Of a stretch of 14,696 nt of DNA, positions 1 through 7,175 are shown piece after piece. Each line of letters opens with the position of its first letter. Position 1 is the stretch's first letter. Source of the stretch: JAEZKC01 sp046538945 (GTDB lineage Bacteria > Fibrobacterota > Chitinivibrionia > Chitinivibrionales > Chitinispirillaceae); the NCBI GenBank assembly GCA_046538945.1, contig JBKHHW010000075.1, positions 1 through 14,696 of the forward strand, written 5' to 3'. Below the pieces are notes generated by a model. It worked only from the letters and a program-made list of their open reading frames with translations. It was not told the origin of the DNA and did no database searches. Both the position numbers and the translations under genes were made by a program.

Positions 1-23
1 TTTCTTCAGGGGTAGACGGAGGC

Positions 24-62
24 AAAAAAAAAGCCACCCGGAACTGATCCCGGGTGACTTTT
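24..62 (-). terminator. Rho-independent terminator of the lipoprotein gene
   Basis: On the minus strand a 7-bp GC-rich stem (CACCCGG / CCGGGTG, arms at 50-56 and 35-41) closes an 8-base loop. It is followed at once by nine T residues (the A-run at 24-32). It lies 21 bases past the stop codon of the lipoprotein gene. The plus-strand side has only four T residues after the stem, so termination is expected mainly for minus-strand transcripts. Confidence 0.9.
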
Positions 63-82
63 AAATAGTTCCCTTGGTTGGC

Positions 83-475
83 TTACTCGGCTATTTTGAC
101 TTTCGTTCCGATGTGTTCGTTTTTGAGAACCAGGCTGTAGCTCACAAAACCATCTCTTTTTCTGAACCGTTTGGGAACGAAGAATTCCTGTATTTCTTCC
201 GGATCATTTTTCCCGTCGACCTCCACCGGTATCACTTCCACCATAGAAGCGCCCACCTTGGGGGTGATGACCACTTCCAGAACCGTCCCCTTGGGAACAT
301 CTGTATTAGTTCCGTCGGTAGAACCATCGGTGTATTCCATGCCGATTTTTTCTCTGGACAGTCCTTCAGTAACTATAAGTCTGTCGCCCTTTTTAAGTTG
401 TTGCTCATTTCCGCCGCACCCGATGAGAAAAACAGCTGCCAGAGCCATCAACAGCACACCTTTTAGTTTTAACAT
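83..475 (-). CDS. Small predicted lipoprotein of unknown function
   Basis: This 130-residue protein begins with a basic residue pair, a hydrophobic stretch and a lipobox (L17-I-G-C20). It should therefore be cut before Cys20 and lipid-anchored in the membrane by the Lgt/Lsp pathway. The mature part of about 110 residues is charged and rich in Val, Lys, Glu and Asp. Its alternating beta-type pattern includes a turn rich in Asp, Gly and Thr at about residues 59-65. I do not recognise a family. The start is well supported: AGGAGG lies 4 bases before the ATG. The gene stands alone, with a 433-base gap upstream and a strong terminator directly downstream, so it is probably a single-gene transcript. 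It could be a structural or assembly lipoprotein of the outer membrane, but nothing in the sequence decides this. Confidence 0.85.
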   Translation of the reverse strand: MLKLKGVLLMALAAVFLIGCGGNEQQLKKGDRLIVTEGLSREKIGMEYTDGSTDGTNTDVPKGTVLEVVITPKVGASMVEVIPVEVDGKNDPEEIQEFFVPKRFRKRDGFVSYSLVLKNEHIGTKVKIAE

Positions 476-479
476 GTAG

Positions 480-485
480 CCTCCT
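480..485 (-). promoter_or_regulatory. Ribosome binding site of the lipoprotein gene
   Basis: On the minus strand this is a perfect AGGAGG, 4 bases before the ATG at 475. It fixes the start codon and places the lipobox cysteine at residue 20. Confidence 0.8.
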
Positions 486-908
486 GATAAAAAGTATTTA
501 GAATTGCTGGAACATCTTCCATACTGAAATTAACTTCCGAACAGTGCAAATCACAACTATTGCAGAGTCTGTCTTTTTACTTATAATCATATGACCGAAA
601 TGGCGGGAAATCAAGCTCTTTGTTCCACTTTCCGAGGGACGTGAGGGGATATTCCACTAATTCGGTTCGCAATCTACTTTAAAGACTTACTTTTTTTCGG
701 ACCTGATCCTCTGAAAAGGAGAAATCAGCAATAAGAAGCTTAATTAATCACTTTGATTCCAGTCTCGGAGTAATGATCCTGCAGTGAGGAGCAGTGTCTT
801 GAAAAATACAGGTGTTGTGATTGTGAAGAGGTCATTGAGGGTTATAAAAAGGCCACATCACCTAAGGAGACGATCCGGTTGAGGGAAATATTTGCAGGAT
901 TGCTGCAG
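486..908. other. Long intergenic stretch upstream of the lipoprotein gene
   Basis: About 420 bases without a supported gene. It must hold the promoter of the minus-strand lipoprotein gene, but I see no convincing -35/-10 pair. An AT-rich block at 575-590 and weak boxes near 525-555 are the only candidates. Just past the GAF gene's stop there is a weak minus-strand hairpin (TGCAG, 5-base loop, CTGCA) with a short T-rich tail, possibly a poor terminator. On the plus strand, 777-956 reads open with two CxxC pairs but has no start codon. It is treated as a finding rather than a gene. An old decayed gene is possible. Confidence 0.5.
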
Positions 909-2723
909 CTAGTGAATAAATTCCGGATTTGCGCTGTGTGCGGCTTTCTGGTTTAGAAGCGAGGAGAGTGCCTGAAGAGCATGGCGGCAGAATTGTGAAA
1001 AGAATGTGCTGTCCTGGAGATTGAATGCTCTTCTGTTGAAGAGGTCCGCATCGTTTTTATTTAGAAGAGTCAAAGCTCCGACAATTTTTCCATTGAAGGA
1101 AAAACATTTGCTCAAGGCACTTCGGGGCCGGGTCGGAAGATTGGAAAGTTCGGGGAAGAAATCATCGAATTCGTTAATCACCAGTACCTCTTCACCTGTC
1201 TTCGATGCGCGGCTGGTTATCACTCTGTTAATTTTGAGGATGGTGTCCGATTGAAGCGTGCTTGAAAGGCTGAATACTTCCGATACGTTGAAAACTCCTT
1301 TCTTTTCATCATATAAACTGAAAAAAGAGGTTTCCGCCCCCAGAATGAGACTGGCATTTGAGATGATCAGTTTCAGAAGATGTTTCACATCACGGGCGCT
1401 GGCCAGCTCGAAAGCCAGCTCGGACATCGCGGAATATCTGATGGTTTCCAGCTTCGCCCGCTCTTCTTGGGAAATTGTCTTAATTCTCTCTGAAATGGAT
1501 GCAGCGGTACCTTTGAGAATCTGAGCTTCCTGTTCCAGATCCGGACTGTTGCATATCTTGTGCAGAAAAACAAGCCCGAAGATTTCTCCTTCTATCCGGA
1601 CCGGTTCTGCCAAATACCACTTTTTCTTCCCCGGAACAGTCTCGATCTGGAGGCTGAATCCGTTTCCGTCTCCGGTTATTCGCTCTGTAAAACGCTGGTT
1701 GAGCTTGATTTTCTTGTATTTGGACAAGCTCCGGCTGATTGCACTTGATGCTTTGAGGATAAATTCGCTGTTCTCACGGTCGAAGCGGTAGAAGTTGCAG
1801 ATTTCACAGCCGCAGGTGTTTGCGATTCTGAGAAGCAGAAGACTGATTCTTTCCAGAAAGGGAAACTGTTCCATCATCAGAATGTCTTCTATCCCGTCCT
1901 CTACCGAGCGGCAGAACGCGAATGCCGACTGACATTCGTACTCCTTGGAGGTCTGGATGATATCAGCTGTGAAATCAGCCAGCCGTTTGAGATGGTGCAG
2001 ATCCCCGCTGTTGAATACTCTTTTCGCTCTTTTGCTGTTTATGTTTATCACACCCACAACCTTTTCGCCGATTACAAGCGGAGCACTCATTGAACAGACA
2101 AGATCCTTTCTTGCACCGTTTCCACCGGTTGTCTGCCTTTCGTTGTCGTGGATGATCCGGGCTTTGCCGGTTTTGGCGACACTGCCCGCAATACCGGTTC
2201 CCAGCTTCTGGACTGTTTTTTTCACAATGGTGTTTTCCAGACCATCCGCCATTTCGATGGTGAGATACCTTTTCTGTCTGTTAAGAAGCATGATGGACCC
2301 GCTGTCGGCATCAAGGGTGCGCCTTGCAAGATCCAGAACCGTTTTGAGAAGTTCCTCCTTCCTGGTGGTGAAGTAAAGAGTCCTCTTTATTTCGTGCAGA
2401 CTCTGGATCACCTTTTCACGGTAGGAGGAGTAGTCTCCCTGCCTGAGCTCCTCCAACCCGGTGCAGAAAAGAAGCTGCGCACAGTGACCGTTCATGATGT
2501 TGGTATCCGTAAGTCCCAGGCTCCTCAGCCAAGACTCCACCTCCGGAATGTTGGACGTGTTGATGATGATGTCGATTTCAAGCTGTCTGAGATTGTCAGG
2601 ATCCAGGGCAGAGGGGTCGATTATCTTGAGGACCCTGTAGCCGTCTGTTCTCACCAGCATTGTGAAGAGGTGGGCGGCCTGATGGTCGGTTCCTATTATG
2701 ACTACGTTCGATTCTTTTAACAT
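909..2723 (-). CDS. Three-GAF-domain sensor-like protein without an output domain
   Basis: This 604-residue soluble protein has no signal peptide or membrane segment. Residues 1-75 look like a small Rossmann or receiver-like domain, with a beta strand VVIIG and later IIDP and DIIINTS strands. Residues 122-258 are a clear GAF domain, with SGSIMLL, the GTGIAGSVAKTG segment and PLVIGEKVVGVINI. Residues 284-414 and 442-588 are weaker GAF-like domains (the latter with GEEVLVIN and NGKIVGALTLLNK), joined by a helical linker at 415-440. GAF domains bind small ligands or mediate dimerisation in signalling proteins. I see no histidine kinase, cyclase, phosphodiesterase, phosphatase or DNA-binding domain, so it may act by binding a partner. 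The ATG lacks a Shine-Dalgarno sequence, and a promoter abuts it. The ligand and pathway are unknown. Confidence 0.85.
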   Translation of the reverse strand: MLKESNVVIIGTDHQAAHLFTMLVRTDGYRVLKIIDPSALDPDNLRQLEIDIIINTSNIPEVESWLRSLGLTDTNIMNGHCAQLLFCTGLEELRQGDYSSYREKVIQSLHEIKRTLYFTTRKEELLKTVLDLARRTLDADSGSIMLLNRQKRYLTIEMADGLENTIVKKTVQKLGTGIAGSVAKTGKARIIHDNERQTTGGNGARKDLVCSMSAPLVIGEKVVGVININSKRAKRVFNSGDLHHLKRLADFTADIIQTSKEYECQSAFAFCRSVEDGIEDILMMEQFPFLERISLLLLRIANTCGCEICNFYRFDRENSEFILKASSAISRSLSKYKKIKLNQRFTERITGDGNGFSLQIETVPGKKKWYLAEPVRIEGEIFGLVFLHKICNSPDLEQEAQILKGTAASISERIKTISQEERAKLETIRYSAMSELAFELASARDVKHLLKLIISNASLILGAETSFFSLYDEKKGVFNVSEVFSLSSTLQSDTILKINRVITSRASKTGEEVLVINEFDDFFPELSNLPTRPRSALSKCFSFNGKIVGALTLLNKNDADLFNRRAFNLQDSTFFSQFCRHALQALSSLLNQKAAHSANPEFIH

Positions 2724-2760
2724 ATTATAAGTATACCACGCATGAGAGCTGGATTTTCAA
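2724..2760 (-). promoter_or_regulatory. Extended -10 promoter of the GAF gene, predicted leaderless
   Basis: Reading the minus strand, TGG precedes TATACT (hexamer at 2730-2735), an extended -10 element. A TTGAAA-like -35 lies 19 bases upstream (2755-2760). Six bases separate the hexamer from the ATG, so transcription would start on or next to the A of the start codon (2723). No Shine-Dalgarno sequence is present, which agrees with a leaderless message. The promoter sits in the 46-base gap after the phosphodiesterase gene. Confidence 0.5.
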
Positions 2761-2769
2761 CACCTAAAT

Positions 2770-3480
2770 TCAGTTTGTGCCACTTAAAAGCTGATTCTGA
2801 ATCCGGGCGGCTTCATCGCATCTGTTGGTTATCAGCATATCCGGAAGTGTATCGTCCAGGCATTCCTTTATCAAATCAGGGGAATCCACGGTCCATATGG
2901 CAATTTTTCTGCCGCCTTGTTTCTGGGCCTCGAAAAACTTCCGTTGCTTTTTCAGGACTGCAAGGGAGGGGGCGATGAAAACGGCTTTGCTGAGAGCGGC
3001 AGATTCCAGTTGGGATGCCTTCTCCACAAGGTAACCGGTAGTCAGGTCTGGATCGATCATGCCTATTTTGTTGACTATTTCCCCCTGGAAGGACTGGAAG
3101 GCCACATCTGTTTTGGCAAAATGCCCGAGTACCTCTTTGATGATCTCCTCCTCATATCCCTTCTCCTTGAATTCAAAAAGAACTTTCGTCTTTCCCGAAA
3201 GCGCCTTGAGAACTTGGGAGATCGAGGGTACTGAAAAACCCAGTTTTTCCGTAGCAGACCTGAGTTCATCGAAAGTAAGAGTGCTGAGAGGCCGGAGGTC
3301 CCGGGGGAAATCCACCGCCGGGTCGTGGTATGCCACCGCGACCCGGTCGGCGGTTTGTCTGATATCGAGTTCCACCATGTCCGCACCGGAGACGGCTGCT
3401 CTGAGGAGGGACTCGACGGTGTTTTCGTGAACGCGGGAGGGGATCCCGCGGTGACCGATGATAATTTTCCTTGAAAGCAT
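2770..3480 (-). CDS. Glycerophosphodiester phosphodiesterase family protein
   Basis: Members of the GDPD family hydrolyse glycerophosphodiesters to glycerol-3-phosphate and an alcohol, using a TIM-barrel fold with a metal ion and two histidines. The 236-residue protein shows the family pattern in order: H10-R11-G near the N terminus, E19-N-T21, metal ligands E37 and D39 (VELDI), the second histidine H52-D53, acidic E103 (FEFKEKG), the late IAIWTVDS strand and DMLITNR near the end. This is the usual length for the short bacterial (UgpQ-like) cytoplasmic form. No signal peptide is seen, so it probably works on phospholipid breakdown products in the cytoplasm. It follows pepA by 49 bases on the same strand and may share its transcript. 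The ATG has no strong Shine-Dalgarno sequence (only AGCGGG nearby), so translation may be modest. The exact substrate is unknown. Confidence 0.9.
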   Translation of the reverse strand: MLSRKIIIGHRGIPSRVHENTVESLLRAAVSGADMVELDIRQTADRVAVAYHDPAVDFPRDLRPLSTLTFDELRSATEKLGFSVPSISQVLKALSGKTKVLFEFKEKGYEEEIIKEVLGHFAKTDVAFQSFQGEIVNKIGMIDPDLTTGYLVEKASQLESAALSKAVFIAPSLAVLKKQRKFFEAQKQGGRKIAIWTVDSPDLIKECLDDTLPDMLITNRCDEAARIQNQLLSGTN

Positions 3481-3529
3481 TTACCCGCTCTTAGTGGTTA
3501 GAACTGTAATCTGCTCCTCTGCAGGTAAA

Positions 3530-4927
3530 TTACATCTGTCCAAGGAAATGTTCCAGCAGAAGCCGTACTCCGAATCCGGTTGCGTACTGGGGTACTTCCC
3601 CTTTGGCTCCGCCTTCATTCCAGGATGTTCCGGCTATGTCTATGTGAGCCCAGGGAACATCGCCCACGAACTCTTTAATGAATGCCGCTCCCACAATGGA
3701 GCCTCCGTGCCCCCTTTTGAATTTGGACAAGTTCCGGATATCGGAGATTTCGCCCTTTATTGAATCGCTGTATTCCTGATAGAGCGGCATTCTCCAGAGC
3801 CTCTCGCCGCTGCTTTCTCCCGCATCAAAGAGGCTCTGGGCCAGATCGTCATCGTTTGAAAAGAGACCGGCCACGATGTCGGCAAAGGAGACAAGTATGC
3901 CGCCTGTCAGAGTGGCGAGATCGATCACCGTGCTCGGCTTGTATTTCTGTCTGCAGTAGGAGATCGCATCCGCCAAAAGAAGCCGTCCCTCGGCATCCGT
4001 GTTGTTGATTTCGACAGTGAGTCCCGAGTGGGATTTGAGCACATCTCCGGGAAAATAGGAATTGGAGCCGATCATATTGAAAGCGGAGGGCACAACTCCA
4101 ATTATGTTGATCCTGGGCTTGAGGGAACCGATGCTTTTCATGAACCCGAGCACTGCGGCTGCTCCGGCCATGTCTTCTCTCATGGTTTCTATGCTGCCGG
4201 AGGGTTTGAGGTTTAGCCCCCCCGCATCGAAGGTGACCCCTTTGCCCACCACTGCATGACGTTCTTTGCTGCTGCTGTTTCCCGTGTATTCGATCATGAT
4301 GAGCCGGGGGGGGTGAGGAGAGCCTTGTCCTACGGCTTTTATGAGGTTCAGCTTCTGCTTGTTTATTTCCTTTTCATCAAGAACAGTCACTTTCATGCCG
4401 CAGGCCTTTCCCAGAGACAGAGCTTCCCTGACGAGACGTTCCGGCGTGATCACGCTTGCGTTTTCATTGACCAAATCCCGGGCATAGTTCACCGCGTCAC
4501 ATACGATCTCCGTACGCCTGATGTCGTTCAGGGACAAATCTGAGTCTATAATGTCTATTGTCTCCACGAAGGTGGGCTTTTCCTTTTTATATTTGACATA
4601 TTTATAATTGCCGAGTATCGCCCCCTCCAGACAGCACAGTTTCTCTCTGCTTCCGAAATCTTGCGACTGCGGCATGAGCATGGTGACTTTGCTTTTCTTC
4701 AGCTCGATTGCTTTCTGTATTCCCTTCGCGCCGGCGGTTCTGAGCTTCCTTTCGTTACACTCCTCCTCTTTGCCGATGCCCACGTAGATCACGGCTGCTT
4801 CATTTTCGTACCGCACCGTCACTTCTCCGCTGCTCCCGGAAAAATCTATCGGCAGCTTGTCGGCCTCTTGCGCCAGGAATTCGATGCGGGTGGGGAATTT
4901 GGGTGATTTGGATAAACGAATTTTCAT
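3530..4927 (-). CDS. pepA: Leucyl aminopeptidase (M17 family)
   Basis: This cytosolic, two-metal aminopeptidase removes N-terminal residues, typically leucine, from peptides and helps recycle the products of proteolysis. The 465-residue protein has the M17 layout: a variable N-terminal domain (about 1-150) and a catalytic C-terminal domain. Metal ligands can be placed at K229 and D234 (GKGVTFDAGG), D252 (REDMAGA), and D311 and E313 in the signature NTDAEGRLLLADA. The catalytic residues K241 and R315 are also present, so the enzyme should be active. The usual FDSGG is FDAGG here, a mild change. The length is slightly below the roughly 500 residues of E. coli PepA because of a shorter N-terminal domain. 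A GGGGTG sequence lies 5 bases before the ATG. The gene lies between acn (105 bases upstream) and the phosphodiesterase gene. In some bacteria PepA also binds DNA, but I cannot judge that here. Confidence 0.95.
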   Translation of the reverse strand: MKIRLSKSPKFPTRIEFLAQEADKLPIDFSGSSGEVTVRYENEAAVIYVGIGKEEECNERKLRTAGAKGIQKAIELKKSKVTMLMPQSQDFGSREKLCCLEGAILGNYKYVKYKKEKPTFVETIDIIDSDLSLNDIRRTEIVCDAVNYARDLVNENASVITPERLVREALSLGKACGMKVTVLDEKEINKQKLNLIKAVGQGSPHPPRLIMIEYTGNSSSKERHAVVGKGVTFDAGGLNLKPSGSIETMREDMAGAAAVLGFMKSIGSLKPRINIIGVVPSAFNMIGSNSYFPGDVLKSHSGLTVEINNTDAEGRLLLADAISYCRQKYKPSTVIDLATLTGGILVSFADIVAGLFSNDDDLAQSLFDAGESSGERLWRMPLYQEYSDSIKGEISDIRNLSKFKRGHGGSIVGAAFIKEFVGDVPWAHIDIAGTSWNEGGAKGEVPQYATGFGVRLLLEHFLGQM

Positions 4928-5032
4928 GGTGTCACCCCGTTTTTTTAGGTGTGAGGGTTTAATTTATTTCGAACTGCTGTGTTTCTTGATTTGTAATATA
5001 CATCTTTTCCCGTGTCTGCGCCTGCAGCCAGC

Positions 5033-6985
5033 TCAGCCGTGTTCTGTTGAGAAAGCCTTGTGCTTTATTCTGTTTATGAGACCGCCAGCAAGAAGCGTCT
5101 GCACCTGCCGTTCACTCAGCTTGTGTTCGGCTCCGATAGAAACACCTTTGGTCAGATTGAAAATTTCTATTTCGCTTTTTCTATCTCCCAGAATCTCTCT
5201 GACTCCTTCAATACGGAGGACGTCTCCCTGATCTACGTCGGCAACCTGTTTCCTGTTAACGAAAGCGAGAGGTAGAATGCCGAAATTGACCAGGTTCTGC
5301 CAGTGGATGCGCGCGAAGCTCAGGGCCAGAACCGCTCTGAGGCCCAAATACCGGGGAGCAAGTGCCGCATGCTCTCTGCTTGAGCCCTGCCCGTAGTTTT
5401 CTCCTCCAGCTATCATGAACCCGTCTGAGCATTCTTTCGCTCTGTTATGAAACGATTCATCTATCTGGGAAAAGAGAAAGGTGCTGATTGCGGGAATGTT
5501 GCTTCGGAATGGAAGTACCCGGGCTCCCGCGGGCAGTATATCGTCCGTGGAGATGTTGTCATCTGTTTTAAGCAGCACTGGTAACTCCATCGTATCCGGC
5601 AGGGGCTCGAACTGAGGGAGAGGTTTTATATTCGGACCCTTCTGCAGCTCGACTTCTGTGGTGGATGAATCCGGGAGGACAAAAATTGATCTGTTTATCC
5701 GGGGGTGCAGAGGTTCTCTGATCGGGGTGTACTCCAAATCCAGAGTGCGGGGATCGGTTATTTTGCCCGCGAGTGCGCTGGCGGCCGCTGTTTCCGGGCT
5801 GCACAGATATATCTGATCATGTACGGTACCTGATCTGCCGGGAAAATTCCTCGGCACGGTCCTGAGACTGATTTTTCCTGTCGCAGGGGCCTGCCCCATC
5901 CCGATACAGCCGTTGCAGCCGGCCTGGTGAATCCTTGCGCCGGCATGAATCAGTTTCTGCAGATAACCCGTGTCGGTCAGACTTTCAAGAACCTGACGGC
6001 TGGCGGGGTTTATGTCAAGAGACACAAGGGGGTGCACCTGTTTGCCATGCATTACCTGAGCCACTACCGCAATATCCCTGAAACCGGGATTGGCGGATGA
6101 GCCGATATAGGCCTGGTGGATTTCGCGGCCGCCCACTTCCCTCACCGGCACCACGTTGCCCGGACTGCCAGGGAGTGCGATGAGCGGGATAAGCGAGGAG
6201 AGGTCGATCACCTCTGTTTCATCATAGAGTGCATCTTCGTCTGGCACAAGCTCCACCCAGTCCTGCTCTCGGCCCTGTGACTGCAGAAATTCGCGAAGCA
6301 CCCCGTCGGAGGGAAAGACACTGGTTGTGGCTCCCAGTTCAGCTCCCATGTTTGCTATGGTATGGCGGTCCATCGCACCTAGAGAGGAGAGCCCTGGGCC
6401 GTAGTACTCGAACACTCTGCCCACTCCGCCCTTCACACCATGGCGTCTCAACAGTTCAAGTACTACATCTTTGGCACTGACCCAGTCGGGAAGCTTTCCG
6501 GTGAGTTTCACTCCCCTGACCAGGGGCATTTTTACGAAAAAAGGCTCTCCCGCCATGGCGGCAGCCACTTCCAGCCCCCCGGCGCCCACAGCCAGCATTC
6601 CCATGGAACCACCCGAGCAGGTGTGGCTGTCGGACCCCAGAAGAGTTTTTCCGGGTATGCCGAAGTTCTCCATATGAACGGGGTGGCTTACACCGTTGCC
6701 CGGACGGGAATAGCATATTCCGAATCTGCGGCAGGCGCTGGCCAGAAAGAGGTGATCGTCGGCATTGCGGTAATCTGTCTGCAGGAGATTGTGGTCCACA
6801 TACTGTACGGAAACCTCCGTTTTCACTTTCCCGAGCCCCAGCGCTTCGAGCTGGAGCATCACCATGGTGCCGGTTGCGTCCTGCATGAGGGTCTGGTCGA
6901 TCTTCAGCCCGATCTCCTCTCCAGGGGTCATTTTTCCGTGTACGAGGTGGCTTTCTATAAGTTTGCGGGTCAGGTTTTTGCTCAC
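5033..6985 (-). CDS. acn: Aconitate hydratase (Aquifex-type, 4Fe-4S)
   Basis: Aconitase interconverts citrate and isocitrate in the TCA cycle with a [4Fe-4S] cluster. I place the start at the GTG at 6985, giving 650 residues, the size of the Aquifex-type aconitases. The frame stays open for 57 more codons upstream, but these have no aconitase character. AAGGA lies 7 bases before this GTG, and homology-like sequence begins right there. The cluster cysteines are C123 (GSDSHTC), C357 and C360 (GCNGC). D64-H65, a PGRSG loop (382-386), the swivel segment TDDNISTDDILPAG (474-487) and the SSREHAA active-site loop (535-541) are all present. The PGRSG loop also occurs in isopropylmalate and homoaconitate hydratases, but the full-length single-chain form favours aconitase. 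The gene is divergent from ftsH and may lead the acn-pepA-GDPD group. Confidence 0.93.
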   Translation of the reverse strand: MSKNLTRKLIESHLVHGKMTPGEEIGLKIDQTLMQDATGTMVMLQLEALGLGKVKTEVSVQYVDHNLLQTDYRNADDHLFLASACRRFGICYSRPGNGVSHPVHMENFGIPGKTLLGSDSHTCSGGSMGMLAVGAGGLEVAAAMAGEPFFVKMPLVRGVKLTGKLPDWVSAKDVVLELLRRHGVKGGVGRVFEYYGPGLSSLGAMDRHTIANMGAELGATTSVFPSDGVLREFLQSQGREQDWVELVPDEDALYDETEVIDLSSLIPLIALPGSPGNVVPVREVGGREIHQAYIGSSANPGFRDIAVVAQVMHGKQVHPLVSLDINPASRQVLESLTDTGYLQKLIHAGARIHQAGCNGCIGMGQAPATGKISLRTVPRNFPGRSGTVHDQIYLCSPETAAASALAGKITDPRTLDLEYTPIREPLHPRINRSIFVLPDSSTTEVELQKGPNIKPLPQFEPLPDTMELPVLLKTDDNISTDDILPAGARVLPFRSNIPAISTFLFSQIDESFHNRAKECSDGFMIAGGENYGQGSSREHAALAPRYLGLRAVLALSFARIHWQNLVNFGILPLAFVNRKQVADVDQGDVLRIEGVREILGDRKSEIEIFNLTKGVSIGAEHKLSERQVQTLLAGGLINRIKHKAFSTEHG

Positions 6986-7175
6986 GGTACATTCCTTAAC
7001 GAAGGTGCAGTAGAGGAAAACGGGAGTTTGCTGAAGGGTGTATTGCAAGAACAGTGCCCGCACAGAGGAAGTCCTTCCTTCCGGTGGAAGCCGGGAGGAT
7101 CGGCCCGGTGTTTGCTCCTTGTGCATGATGGTAAACCATTGAACCGTTTGCACCATTCGGGAAGGACAGAATCAA
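6986..7175. promoter_or_regulatory. Divergent acn / ftsH intergenic region
   Basis: These 190 bases separate two divergent starts and must hold both promoters. I found no clean -35/-10 pair for either gene. The stretch contains a possible hairpin (CCGGG, 8-base loop, CCCGG, 7091-7108) and a short inverted repeat, ATGGT-AA-ACCAT (7128-7139), that could be an operator. AAGGA at 7162-7166 is the ftsH ribosome binding site, 9 bases before its ATG. Confidence 0.4.
6993..6997 (-). promoter_or_regulatory. Ribosome binding site that sets the acn start
   Basis: On the minus strand this is AAGGA, 7 bases before the GTG at 6985. It is the reason for rejecting the longer open frame that reaches 7156. 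Confidence 0.65.

Noticed and set aside
2148..2720. A 190-codon open frame on the plus strand opposite the GAF gene.
   Set aside because: It is fully antisense to a gene with recognisable GAF domains, has no family resemblance and no ribosome binding site. It is a shadow frame.
7128..7139. The ATGGT-AA-ACCAT repeat as a regulator binding site for ftsH.
   Set aside because: The arms are only five bases, which is too common by chance. No known heat-shock operator (for example the CIRCE sequence) is present.
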